From Candidatus Rokuibacteriota bacterium (GTDB lineage: Bacteria; Methylomirabilota; Methylomirabilia; Rokubacteriales; CSP1-6): a stretch of DNA of 39,531 nt. The stretch covers positions 1 to 39,531 of the forward strand of contig QHSQ01000155.1 in the NCBI GenBank assembly GCA_003221615.1, in the 5' to 3' direction. Positions 12,003 through 19,463 of the stretch are shown piece after piece. The notes beneath the pieces were generated by a model, which did no database searches, had not been told where the DNA came from, and saw only the letters and a list, made by a program, of their open reading frames with translations. The translations under genes were made by a program, and so were the position numbers. Position 1 is the first letter of the stretch; every line of letters starts with the position of its first letter.

Positions 12003-12533
12003 TCAGGAAGGCGTCGGAACCGCGAGGAGGTATTTTCGCCACGAATCCAGGAGCGAGTGCGCGTGCGGGTGCCGGAGCATGTGCGTCGAGAACACGAACT
12101 TGGGATGCACCGGCTCCCGGATGAGCCGCATACCGACCTCGTCGGCCAGGCGGTTGCCCTTGCGCAGATTACAGCGCAGACAGGCCGCGACCACGTTCAC
12201 CCAGCTCGTCTCGCCTCCGCGCGAGCGCGGCACCACGTGATCGACCGTGAGCCGCTCGCCGCGCCGGTTGCAGTACTGGCAGGTGTAGCCGTCGCGCCGG
12301 AGGATGTTCTTCTTGTTGAACGCCACGCGGTCCAGGAACGGCTTCCGGATGTACATGGCCAGCCTGATCACCGCCGGCAGCGCGAAGGTCACCGAGGGGG
12401 AGCGCACCACGCGCGGCGACGCTTCGACGGCTTCCGCCTTGCCGGCCAGGAGCAGCGTGATCGCGCGGCGGGCGTTGGTGAAATGCAGCGGCTCAAAGGT
12501 GTAGTTGAGCACTAATACCGCAATTTCATCCAT
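12003..12533 (-). CDS. HNH endonuclease domain protein
   Basis: 176 aa. The N-terminal part (MDEIAVLVLNYTFEPLHFTN; AITLLLAGKAEAVEASPR) is typical of a widespread family of small stand-alone HNH proteins. The HNH core has a CQYC zinc knuckle, LTVDHVVPRSRGG with the catalytic His, and CLRCNLRKGNR, so all metal and active-site residues are present. The biological substrate of the family is unknown. It leads the operon containing uvrB and uvrC, with a 14-nt gap, behind a strong promoter, so a link to DNA repair is plausible but inferred. Confidence 0.85.
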   Translation of the reverse strand: MDEIAVLVLNYTFEPLHFTNARRAITLLLAGKAEAVEASPRVVRSPSVTFALPAVIRLAMYIRKPFLDRVAFNKKNILRRDGYTCQYCNRRGERLTVDHVVPRSRGGETSWVNVVAACLRCNLRKGNRLADEVGMRLIREPVHPKFVFSTHMLRHPHAHSLLDSWRKYLLAVPTPS

Positions 12534-12545
12534 ACTTACCGAGTT

Positions 12546-12574
12546 AGTCTAGTCGCCGCGCCGCGGAGTGTCAA
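12546..12574 (-). promoter_or_regulatory. Strong sigma70-type promoter of the HNH-uvrB-uvrC unit
   Basis: On the minus strand a perfect TTGACA (12574-12569), an exact 17-bp spacer and TAGACT (12551-12546). The start codon follows only 12 nt after the -10, so the leader would be about 5 nt. This is the best promoter match in the window. Confidence 0.75.
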
Positions 12575-12583
12575 ATCACGACC

Positions 12584-13456
12584 TCATCCCCGGAGGAGCT
12601 GCCGGAAGAAGAACGCGAGGTTCGCCGGCCGCTCGGCAAGGCGCCGCATGAAGTAGCCATACCAGTCCTCCCCGTATGGCACGAGCACCCGGAGCCTGAG
12701 GCCCGCGGCCCGGAGCGGCGCGTGCAGGTCGTGGCGGATCCCGTACAGCATCTGCAGCTCGAACCGGTCGGCGGCGACACCTCCCGCCCTCGCCGTCTGA
12801 CGGGCCCGGTCGAGCAGGCGCTCGTCGTGGGTGGCGAAGCCCGGGTAGACGCCGCGCGCCATCGCGTCGGCGGCCAGTAGCCGATCGATTCCGCGGGCGT
12901 AGCTTGCGTCGACGTCGCGCTTGTCGGGGAACGCGATCTCCGCCGGCTCACGGTAGGCCCCCTTGCACAGGCGCACCGTCGCGCCGTCCCCGATCAATCG
13001 CTCGATATCCTGCGCGGTGCGGCGCAGATACGCCTGAACGACGCAGGCCAGGTTGGAATAGGTGCGGCGCAGACGGCGGTACAGATCGAGCGTGCGATCC
13101 GTGTAAGCTGACGACTCCATGTCGACCCAGACGAGCGCTCCGGAGGCGAGCCCCTTCGCCGCCACGCGCTCCAGGTTCGCTCGGCACGTCGCCTCGCCGA
13201 GATCGAGGCCGAGATGGGTCAGCTTGAGCGACGGGATGGCCCGCAGGCGCCGCCGCGCGATCTCGTCGAGCACCTCGAGGTATGCGTCCGCGGCGCGCGC
13301 GGCGTCCTCCGTCGTCTCGACGTTCTCGCCCAGGTGCGTGACTGCGGCGTCGACGCCCTCGGCGTTCAGGCGCGCGGCGACCCCGAGCGCGTCCGCGAGC
13401 CCCGGCCCCGCGACGAAGCGCCGGACGAACCGCCGCGCCGCCGGCAGGCGGTCCAT
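12584..13456 (-). CDS. Proline dehydrogenase
   Basis: Flavoprotein that oxidises proline to pyrroline-5-carboxylate, passing electrons to the quinone pool. 290 aa from ATG 13456, matching the monofunctional (Thermus/Bacillus-type) enzymes. Visible motifs are LCKGAYREPAEIAFPDKRDV, GFATHDERLLDRAR, LQMLYGIRHDL and RVLVPYGEDWYGYFMRRLAE with the substrate-binding RRLAERPAN end. In-frame codons upstream (LGRALLLKLSTHRSIGDA) resemble the family N-terminus but offer no ATG, GTG or TTG, only a CTG at 13498, which would overlap ppx. The true start may therefore be non-canonical. Confidence 0.88.
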   Translation of the reverse strand: MDRLPAARRFVRRFVAGPGLADALGVAARLNAEGVDAAVTHLGENVETTEDAARAADAYLEVLDEIARRRLRAIPSLKLTHLGLDLGEATCRANLERVAAKGLASGALVWVDMESSAYTDRTLDLYRRLRRTYSNLACVVQAYLRRTAQDIERLIGDGATVRLCKGAYREPAEIAFPDKRDVDASYARGIDRLLAADAMARGVYPGFATHDERLLDRARQTARAGGVAADRFELQMLYGIRHDLHAPLRAAGLRLRVLVPYGEDWYGYFMRRLAERPANLAFFFRQLLRG

Positions 13457-13487
13457 CGCGTCGCCGATGCTCCGATGCGTCGAGAGC

Positions 13488-14438
13488 TTAAGGAGCAGGG
13501 CTCGGCCGAGATCCGTGGTACCCCTCGATGGCGTTCACCAGGACGCCTTCGCGCAGCCCGTATTCGCTGACCCGCAGCTCGTGGATGCCGATCAGTTCGA
13601 AGGTCGCCATCACGATCGCGGTGCCTGGAATGATGAGATCCGCGCGCCCCGGCTCGAGGCACGGGAGCGCCGCTCGCTCCTCGACCGTGAGCGCGCACAG
13701 ACGCGCCAGGAGCCGTTCGACAGCGGGGCGGCCGAGAACGTACCCCTGCACGCGATCCGGATCGTAGCGAACGAGACCGAGGTCGAGCGCCGCCAGCGCC
13801 GTCACCGTGCCTGCGGTCCCAACCAGATGCGCGATGCGGGCCGCGCGGATCGCCTCGGGAAGCTCGCCGGCGAGGCGGCGGCGCACCTCCTCCAGGAGCT
13901 CGCGGTAGGCCTTGGGGTCGGCGACCCGGGGGAACGGAAACCTCTCGGCCAGCGGCACGACGCCCAGACGCAGGCTGACCATGGATCGGATCGCGTCGTC
14001 CTCGGAGAGCACGTATTCGGTGCTCCCGCCGCCGATATCGAAGGTGAGCACGAGGCCCGTCAGCGCGCCCAGCCCGTGACGGACACCGCGAAGCGTGAGC
14101 CGGGCCTCGGCCTCGCCGCTCACCACGTCGACGCGGCGGCCCGTCGCGCGCGCCACCGCCGCCGCGAAGACGTGGCCGTTCGACGCTTCCCGGACCGCGC
14201 TGGTCGCCACGATACGGATGTCGCGGGCGCCCAGGCGAGTCCCGCGCTCGACGTAGTCGCTCACCGCCGCGAGCGTTCGCGCCATCGGCGCCTCGCCCAG
14301 CATGCCGGTGCGGGCGAGGTTCTCGCCGAGTCGGGTGATGGTCTGGTCCTGATCCGCGATGCGCCATGTCGTGCCCATCGCGTCGGCGACGAGGAGCCGC
14401 ACCGTGTTGCTGCCGACGTCGATCGCACAGAGCCGCAT
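13488..14438 (-). CDS. Exopolyphosphatase / guanosine pentaphosphate phosphatase
   Basis: Ppx/GppA family member that trims inorganic polyphosphate or converts pppGpp to ppGpp. 316 aa from ATG 14438, a short form with just the two-lobed actin-like core. The start MRLCAIDVGSNTVRLLVADA carries the first phosphate loop, and LVLTFDIGGGSTEYVLSEDD carries the second. IVATSAVREASNGHVF is the family motif around the catalytic region. I prefer ATG 14438 to 14489 because the longer reading runs through a perfect terminator-like hairpin (14454-14480). It ends just before proline dehydrogenase. Confidence 0.9.
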   Translation of the reverse strand: MRLCAIDVGSNTVRLLVADAMGTTWRIADQDQTITRLGENLARTGMLGEAPMARTLAAVSDYVERGTRLGARDIRIVATSAVREASNGHVFAAAVARATGRRVDVVSGEAEARLTLRGVRHGLGALTGLVLTFDIGGGSTEYVLSEDDAIRSMVSLRLGVVPLAERFPFPRVADPKAYRELLEEVRRRLAGELPEAIRAARIAHLVGTAGTVTALAALDLGLVRYDPDRVQGYVLGRPAVERLLARLCALTVEERAALPCLEPGRADLIIPGTAIVMATFELIGIHELRVSEYGLREGVLVNAIEGYHGSRPSPAP

Positions 14439-14453
14439 GGCCGAAAGCGACGA

Positions 14454-14480
14454 CGCCCCGCCGGAGCTCCCGGCGGGGCG
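14454..14480 (-). terminator. GC hairpin after the cytochrome c gene
   Basis: CGCCCCGCCGG (14454-14464), 5-nt loop AGCTC, CCGGCGGGGCG (14470-14480): a perfect 11-bp stem starting 23 nt past the cytochrome c stop. No T tract. Confidence 0.6.
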
Positions 14481-14503
14481 CGCGGACATCTGAACGGTGT
14501 CGG

Positions 14504-14905
14504 TTACTTCCCCTTCAGGGTGCGAATGTAGTTCACGAGCTCCCAGCGCTCGTTTTCCGGGAGGTGCTTCCAGGGCGGCATCGCGCCGCGGCCGTTCGAC
14601 ATCTTCCAGAAGATCTCGCCGTCCGACTCCTTCTGGACGGCGTCGGAAGTCCAGTTCGCCGGCTTCGGCGGAGGCAGCGCCGCCGCGGCCGGGCCGTCAC
14701 CCTTGCCCCCGGGGCCGTGACACGAGACGCAGTTCGTCTCGACCGTCTTCTTGGCGTTGCCGATACCTTTCACTGGATTCTTCAGCGCCTTCGCTTCGGG
14801 CGGCGCAACCCAGGGCCCCTGGGCCGAGACCACCGCCGCGCCGACCGAGACGAGGACAGTGATCGCAGCGACCGCGACGCGCAGCGACTTCTCGAACGCG
14901 CTCAT
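14504..14905 (-). CDS. Exported c-type cytochrome, single heme
   Basis: 133 aa periplasmic electron carrier. A signal peptide (SLRVAVAAITVLVSVGAAVV-SAQ) precedes the mature part. The heme site is CVSCH at residues 59-63, the probable axial methionine lies in GRGAMPPWKHLPENERW, and the C-terminal helix is ELVNYIRTLKGK, the standard class I cytochrome c layout. The ATG at 14905 has an excellent GAGAGGAGG Shine-Dalgarno and its own promoter. The partner oxidoreductase is not in the window. Confidence 0.9.
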   Translation of the reverse strand: MSAFEKSLRVAVAAITVLVSVGAAVVSAQGPWVAPPEAKALKNPVKGIGNAKKTVETNCVSCHGPGGKGDGPAAAALPPPKPANWTSDAVQKESDGEIFWKMSNGRGAMPPWKHLPENERWELVNYIRTLKGK

Positions 14906-14953
14906 GAAGCCTCCTCTCGTACGGATCGTGACCCTGTTCACAAAACGAGGTCC

Positions 14954-14983
14954 ATTTAACACTCCTCCGACGAAACAGGTCAA
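14954..14983 (-). promoter_or_regulatory. Candidate promoter of the cytochrome c gene
   Basis: TTGACC (14983-14978), 18-bp spacer, TTAAAT (14959-14954) on the minus strand. The -35 overlaps the stop codon of the upstream permease gene. The leader of about 40 nt carries a strong Shine-Dalgarno. Confidence 0.55.
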
Positions 14984-16377
14984 GCAGTTATTCGACGATT
15001 TCGCGTGCCGGCGAGCCAGCAGAGCGCGGCCACGACACCGTAGGCGCCCGCGAGGTATCCCGGCATGCCTGACGGCGGTGCCCACGGCCAGAAGAGCGCG
15101 CCGCTCGCGAGCGGCGAATGGATGGCGCCGACCAGCGCGGCGGCGCTCGCGACCGCAAAGAGGAGTCCCGCGAGCACCAATCGGTGATCGATGATCGCGG
15201 CCAGCGCCCAGCCCCACAGCACGGCGGTCAGGATGAACCCGTTGCCGAGGACGACGAGCGCCTGATAGCCGTGGGCCGCATCCCCGGTGAGCGCCGTGGG
15301 CGCGGTGCCGAGGGCCGCGAGGAGGCTCCCCGACTCGATCAGCACCACCGCCGCGGCGACGGGGACGAACGTCAGCGCGACCGCGGCGCCGTGGCGCGGC
15401 GGCGTCGCCAGGAAGCCCTGCGCGGTGATCTCGAGGCCGATGAAGACGAGGATCGGGGCGATCGCGGCCTCGGGCAGCACGGCGACCAGGAGCGAGAGCA
15501 CGCCGGTCGCGGCGCCGGCGCCGATCACAAGACCGGTAGCCAGCGTGTAGCCGGCTCGCGCGCCCATCGCCTTGTAGGCCGGATGGCCGATGTAGGGCGT
15601 GTTCTGGACGACCCCGCCACAGCACCCGGCCAGCACCGTCGCGGCGGCCTCGGTCAGCAAGATGTCGCGGGCGCGGTACTCGTCACCCGCGGCGGCGGCG
15701 CTCTCGGTGTTGTCGATCCCGCCGATGATCGTGACGAGCGCGAACGGAAGCGCGATCGAGAGATAGGGTAACGTCTCCGGCAGCGCTTCGAGCCAACCGA
15801 GCGTGGGCCACGGGAGCGATAGACGGAGCGGGCTCAGGCCGATCGCGCCGCTCGGGCCCAGGCCGAGTGATGCGCGTCCCCAGAAGATCACGGTGCCCAC
15901 GAGCACCGCGACGAACGCCCCAGGGAGCCCGAACGGCATGCGTACGCGACCGAGGAGCGCGAGCAGCAGAAGAGCAAGCGCGACCAGTCCGACCAGCGGA
16001 TCGCGGAGGATCTTGAGCATCGGGAGAAACGCGATCAGAAGGATCGAGATCCCGGCGATCGATCCGAGCAACGCAGCGCGCGGGACGACCCGGAGTGCCC
16101 AGTCTCCGGCGAAGGCGAGCCCGAGCTTCGCGAGGCCGATGGCGAGCGTCGCGGCCATCCCGACCTTCCACGCGAGCCGTGGATCGCCGGTCGCGACCAT
16201 CACGGGGCCGAGCACGCCGAACACCATCGCGAACAAGGTGGGCGTGTCGATGCCGAACGGCATCGCGGTGACGTCCGCGCGCCCCGTCCGGCGCATGAGC
16301 CTCACGGCGAGCCACGTGTAGGCCAGATCGCCGACGAGGACGCCGAGCGCCGTTCCCGGGACCATGCGCTGGAGCAC
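14980..16377 (-). CDS. NCS2-like (xanthine/uracil-type) membrane permease, start unresolved
   Basis: Polytopic inner-membrane protein, 465 aa from the GTG at 16377. It contains LGVLVGDLAYTWLAVRLMRR, DVTAMPFGIDTPTLFAMVFG, SIALPFALVTIIGGIDNTES and GGVVQNTPYIGHPAYKAMGA, which resemble NCS2/AzgA-like permeases; the substrate is unknown. The reading frame continues upstream with clearly related sequence (RWIRAGDLNGFLGLALDNVT, then SSLLIGVFKFPADLVL), so the real N-terminus is about 35-40 residues longer. No ATG, GTG or TTG occurs between GTG 16377 and the in-frame stop near 16663; only CTG (16473) or similar weak codons are available. Confidence 0.7.
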   Translation of the reverse strand: MLQRMVPGTALGVLVGDLAYTWLAVRLMRRTGRADVTAMPFGIDTPTLFAMVFGVLGPVMVATGDPRLAWKVGMAATLAIGLAKLGLAFAGDWALRVVPRAALLGSIAGISILLIAFLPMLKILRDPLVGLVALALLLLALLGRVRMPFGLPGAFVAVLVGTVIFWGRASLGLGPSGAIGLSPLRLSLPWPTLGWLEALPETLPYLSIALPFALVTIIGGIDNTESAAAAGDEYRARDILLTEAAATVLAGCCGGVVQNTPYIGHPAYKAMGARAGYTLATGLVIGAGAATGVLSLLVAVLPEAAIAPILVFIGLEITAQGFLATPPRHGAAVALTFVPVAAAVVLIESGSLLAALGTAPTALTGDAAHGYQALVVLGNGFILTAVLWGWALAAIIDHRLVLAGLLFAVASAAALVGAIHSPLASGALFWPWAPPSGMPGYLAGAYGVVAALCWLAGTRNRRITA

Positions 16378-16501
16378 GAGGTCCGCCGGGAACTTGAAGA
16401 CGCCGATCAGGAGCGACGACAGGATGACGAGCTGCGTGACGTTGTCGAGGGCGAGGCCGAGGAACCCGTTCAGGTCCCCCGCCCGGATCCAGCGTGGGGA
16501 G

Positions 16502-16807
16502 CTAGGTTGTCCGGACGTCGGTGACCCCCCGACCGGCGACCAGCTCCCGCGCGAGGCTCTTGGTCCGTTCCGCGAGGGCCGAGCACCACGCGAGGCCGCC
16601 GCGGTGATCGGCGACGTCGTGGAACTCGAATTCGATCGGTGATCCGAGCTGACGACGAAAGCTCAGCCGCGCGCCGTACGACTTCCCTTCACGCTCGTCG
16701 TCGGCGTCGAGAACGACCTCGATACGCGGATCGACGCGCTTGGCGTGAGAGGTCAGAAAATTCCACAGCCAGCGAGCGACTTCCTGGTAGGTCCCGCCGG
16801 AAAACAC
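16502..16807 (-). CDS. Conserved-looking hypothetical protein, 101 aa
   Basis: Function not recognised. Start GTG at 16807: FSGGTYQEVARWLWNFLTSH, then RIEVVLDADDEREGKSYGAR, IEFEFHDVADHRG and LAERTKSLARELVAGRGV. It looks soluble, with no signal peptide or membrane segment, and has a plausible alpha/beta pattern and codon bias of a real gene. A TGCTAGAAT extended -10 lies 6 nt before the GTG, so it may be leaderless. Its 3' end overlaps the upstream-extended frame of the permease. Confidence 0.65.
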   Translation of the reverse strand: MFSGGTYQEVARWLWNFLTSHAKRVDPRIEVVLDADDEREGKSYGARLSFRRQLGSPIEFEFHDVADHRGGLAWCSALAERTKSLARELVAGRGVTDVRTT

Positions 16808-16813
16808 GACGGC

Positions 16814-16822
16814 ATTCTAGCA
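16814..16822 (-). promoter_or_regulatory. Extended -10 for the 101-aa hypothetical gene
   Basis: TGCTAGAAT on the minus strand, exactly 6 nt before the GTG start; no good -35. It overlaps the edge of the hairpin at 16820-16853, which might therefore act as an operator. Confidence 0.5.
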
Positions 16823-16853
16823 CCGGGAGATCGGAGTGATCATCTCCCGGTGC
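16820..16853. repeat. 12-bp inverted repeat beside the promoter of the 101-aa gene
   Basis: GCACCGGGAGAT (16820-16831) and ATCTCCCGGTGC (16842-16853), perfect, with a 10-nt loop. It could be a second transcript-end hairpin of nrdJ or an operator next to the -10 at 16814-16819. Confidence 0.6.
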
Positions 16854-16873
16854 GCGAAGCTGCCGCTGAATCG

Positions 16874-16938
16874 TGGTGCGTGCTGCAGGCGGTCGCGGGG
16901 CTGGGGCCCCGCCCGCCGAGGCACGCCGCTGAATCCTG
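16874..16938. repeat. Dispersed 3'-end repeat, copy 2
   Basis: Second copy of the element at 7436-7495; the core GGGGCTGGGGCCCCGCC can fold as CGGGGC-TGGG-GCCCCG. It is flanked by a short direct repeat GCCGCTGAATC(G/C)TGG, near 16862 and 16925. Confidence 0.7.
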
Positions 16939-16962
16939 GAGGGGCCGGCGATCGGCCCCTCC
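16938..16962 (-). terminator. Terminator-like hairpin after nrdJ
   Basis: GGAGGGGCCG (16938-16947), loop GCGAT, CGGCCCCTCC (16953-16962): a perfect 10-bp stem 14 nt past the nrdJ stop, without a T tract. Confidence 0.65.
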
Positions 16963-16976
16963 ATCTCGATCACCGA

Positions 16977-19271
16977 TCAGCACTCGTTGAAGCCGCACGA
17001 GAGGCACTTCTTGCACCCTTCTTCGTAGACGAACGTCGCCTGGCCACACTCCTTGCAGAGATCGCCGATCTGCTTCCTGCGTGTGTCGGCGGTCGGCGGG
17101 GCCTCTGGCGACGGCTTCAGATCGCCGATGTGCTCGGCCAGGGTGCGCGAGAGCGCGTCCGGGAGCGAGAGGATCTTGTCGGGACCGAAGCCCGTGGGCT
17201 GGCCACCGCCGATGCGCGAGAGCTGGCTGATGACCTCTTCGAGCCTGCGCTGAGCCGAGAGCGGGGAAGGCAGCCTGAGAATGAGCGAAATCAGTCGCCC
17301 GAGCGATTCCGCCACCGCCATCGTGTCCGAGCCGCCCTTGCCGACCTGTACGAAGACCTCGAAGGGCTCGTGCTCGTCGTTCTCGGTGATCGTGATCCAC
17401 GCCGTCCCGATCGGCGTCTGGGTCCGGTAGGTCGAGCCCTTGAGGCTTCGGGGACGCGGCTTGATGATCGCCTGGCCCGTCGGCGCGGCGACGGCCGGGC
17501 TTTTGTCCTTCTTGGCCGAGACGCCGATGTTCAGGACCTGCTCGCCCTTGCACCCGTCGCGGAACACCGTGATGCCCAGGCAGCCCAGCTCCCAGGCCAG
17601 ACGGTAAGCGCGCGCCACGTCTTCTTCGGTGGCGTTGTTCGGCAGATTGATCGTCTTCGAGACGCCGTTGTCGGTCGAGCGCTGGAACGCGGCCTGGTGC
17701 CGCACGTGCCACTCGAAGCCGATATCGTGCGAGGTCTTGAACACCTGCGCGGCGTGCTCCGGAAGGCCACGGATGCCGTGCAGCGAGCCGCGCTTGGCGA
17801 TCTCCTGCATGAGCGCGTCCGAGTAGAACCCCTGCTCCTTCGCGATCCGCTCGAAGGTCTCGTTCACGAACGTCAGCACGCGCTCGCCGTCGGGCTGCTT
17901 CACGCGATGCTCGAAGGCCAGCGCGAAGATCGGCTCGACGCCGGACGAGCAGCCGGCGATCATCGAGATCGTCCCGGTCGGCGCGATCGTCGTGACGGTC
18001 GAGTTGCGCATCGGCCGCTCGTTTCGGTAGATCGAGCGATCCCAGTTCGTGAACGTGCCGCGCTCGTCGGCCAGCTTCGCCGACTGGTCGTGGGACTTCT
18101 CTTTGACGAACGTCATCAGCCGGTCGGCGAGCTTGATCGCCTCCTGGGAGTCGTACGGGAGGCCCATCGTGAAGAGGAGGTCGGCCCAGCCCATGATGCC
18201 CAGACCGATTCGCCGGTTGGCCTTGACGGTCTCGTCGATCACCGGCAGCGGGTACGGGTTCATCTCGATCACGTCGTCGAGGAAGCGCACCGCGAGCCGC
18301 ACCACGCGCTCCATCTCGTCCCAGTCGATCGACCACTCGCCGGCGTCGCTCCGGCGCGCGAACTTCGAGACGTTGAGCGAGCCGAGGTTGCACGCCTCGT
18401 TGGGCAAGAGCGGCTGCTCGCCGCACGGATTGGTCGCCTCGACGGTGCCGATCGAGGGCGTCGGGTTCGCGGGGCTCGCGTTGATCCGGTCGATGAACAC
18501 CATGCCCGGATCACCCGTTCGCCACGCGGCGCGGACCATCCGGTCGAAGACTTCCTTCGCCAGGAGCCGGCCCGTGACTTCGCCGCTGTGCGGGTTGATC
18601 AGCTCGTACTCGCCGCCCGAGGCCAGCGCGTCCATGAAGCGGTCGGTCGCCGCGACGGAGATGTTGAAGTTGGTGATGCCCCCGTCGAGCTTGCAGTCGA
18701 TGAACTCGAGGATGTCCGGGTGATCGACCCGGAGGATCCCCATGTTCGCGCCGCGGCGCGTTCCGCCCTGCTTCACCGCCTCGGTCGCGCTGTTGAAGAC
18801 CTTCAAGAACGACACGGGCCCCGACGCGCGGCCGCCCGTCGAGGCGACGATGTCGTCCTTGGGGCGCAGGCGCGAGAACGCGAACCCGGTCCCGCCGCCC
18901 GACTTGTGGATGATTGCCGCGGCTTTGACGGAGTCGAAGATCTCCTCCATCGAGTCGCCCACCGGCAGCACGTAGCAGGCCGAGTACTGCAGGCCGTTGC
19001 CCTTGCCGGCGTTCATGAGGGTCGGCGAGTTTGGCAGGAAGTCGCCCTCGATCATGATGTCGTAGAAGGCCTCCGCGATCTCCCTCACCGCGGCCTCGCT
19101 CCGCCCGTACCGCGCTTCCCCCCTGGCGATCGTGAGCGCGACCCGCCAGCACATCTCCTCAGGGGTCTCGACGACCTCGCCCCCCTGCCTCGTGAGATAG
19201 CGCTCCCGTAGAACCCGCAAGGCAGGCTCGGTCCACTTCCCGACTTTCGCTGGGCGAGTCTCAGACAGCAT
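16977..19271 (-). CDS. nrdJ: Adenosylcobalamin-dependent (class II) ribonucleoside-diphosphate reductase
   Basis: Makes deoxyribonucleotides with a B12-derived radical, independent of oxygen. 764 aa. Key features are the redox cysteine in LQYSACYVLPVGDS, the active-site loop ATNPCGEQPLLPNEACNLGS with the Cys/Glu radical pair, TTIAPTGTISMIAGCSSGVE for phosphate binding, and a C-terminal CKECGQ...CKKCLSCGFNEC cysteine cluster that relays reducing equivalents. I chose ATG 19271 because GGGGAGGAGG sits 6 nt upstream; an upstream GTG at 19298 lacks a site. It is probably controlled by NrdR (box at 19314-19329). No class I or III reductase is in the window. Confidence 0.96.
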   Translation of the reverse strand: MLSETRPAKVGKWTEPALRVLRERYLTRQGGEVVETPEEMCWRVALTIARGEARYGRSEAAVREIAEAFYDIMIEGDFLPNSPTLMNAGKGNGLQYSACYVLPVGDSMEEIFDSVKAAAIIHKSGGGTGFAFSRLRPKDDIVASTGGRASGPVSFLKVFNSATEAVKQGGTRRGANMGILRVDHPDILEFIDCKLDGGITNFNISVAATDRFMDALASGGEYELINPHSGEVTGRLLAKEVFDRMVRAAWRTGDPGMVFIDRINASPANPTPSIGTVEATNPCGEQPLLPNEACNLGSLNVSKFARRSDAGEWSIDWDEMERVVRLAVRFLDDVIEMNPYPLPVIDETVKANRRIGLGIMGWADLLFTMGLPYDSQEAIKLADRLMTFVKEKSHDQSAKLADERGTFTNWDRSIYRNERPMRNSTVTTIAPTGTISMIAGCSSGVEPIFALAFEHRVKQPDGERVLTFVNETFERIAKEQGFYSDALMQEIAKRGSLHGIRGLPEHAAQVFKTSHDIGFEWHVRHQAAFQRSTDNGVSKTINLPNNATEEDVARAYRLAWELGCLGITVFRDGCKGEQVLNIGVSAKKDKSPAVAAPTGQAIIKPRPRSLKGSTYRTQTPIGTAWITITENDEHEPFEVFVQVGKGGSDTMAVAESLGRLISLILRLPSPLSAQRRLEEVISQLSRIGGGQPTGFGPDKILSLPDALSRTLAEHIGDLKPSPEAPPTADTRRKQIGDLCKECGQATFVYEEGCKKCLSCGFNEC

Positions 19272-19313
19272 GCAGGACCTCCTCCCCAAATTGGACAATG
19301 ACAGGCCTTCAGT

Positions 19314-19329
19314 TCACTATATCTTGTGG
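19314..19329. promoter_or_regulatory. NrdR box overlapping the nrdJ promoter
   Basis: TCACTATATCTTGTGG matches the published NrdR consensus aCaCwAtATaTwGtgt at 13 of 16 positions, including every strongly conserved base. On the nrdJ strand it contains TATAGT (19321-19316), a good -10 hexamer, so repressor binding would block the promoter. The usual second box about 31 bp away is not obvious; only a weak half-site appears near 19344. Confidence 0.75.
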
Positions 19330-19445
19330 TGAGCGGCAGACTAGCACGCTGAATCTAGCGCTCGTCAAGAAAAAAGGTATCCACCGCGCATCCACCGATT
19401 GTCCACAGAATGCGTGGAACCTCTTCCGGGCCCTACAACACAGCG

Positions 19446-19454
19446 TGGTATTCT
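19446..19454 (+). promoter_or_regulatory. Extended -10 for the tolC-macAB operon
   Basis: TGGTATTCT, with TATTCT ending 9 nt before the tolC ATG; no Shine-Dalgarno in between. Suggests a very short or absent leader. Confidence 0.45.
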
Positions 19455-19463
19455 CTTGTGCCT

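Noticed and set aside
14438..14489. Longer Ppx start at ATG 14489
   Set aside because: The added 17 residues are encoded by the perfect hairpin that follows the cytochrome c gene and lack any Shine-Dalgarno.
19361..19370. TTGACG on the nrdJ strand as its -35
   Set aside because: It lies 39 bp from the TATAGT -10, and the hexamer at the proper 17-bp distance to it (GCTAGT) is poor.
19272..19463. Cobalamin riboswitch upstream of nrdJ
   Set aside because: I found no B12-box-like conserved core in the 192-bp gap, which is also short for that class; the NrdR box explains regulation better.
19410..19463. Upstream ATG for tolC copy 1
   Set aside because: It would place 18 unrelated residues before a clear signal peptide and would begin upstream of the candidate -10.
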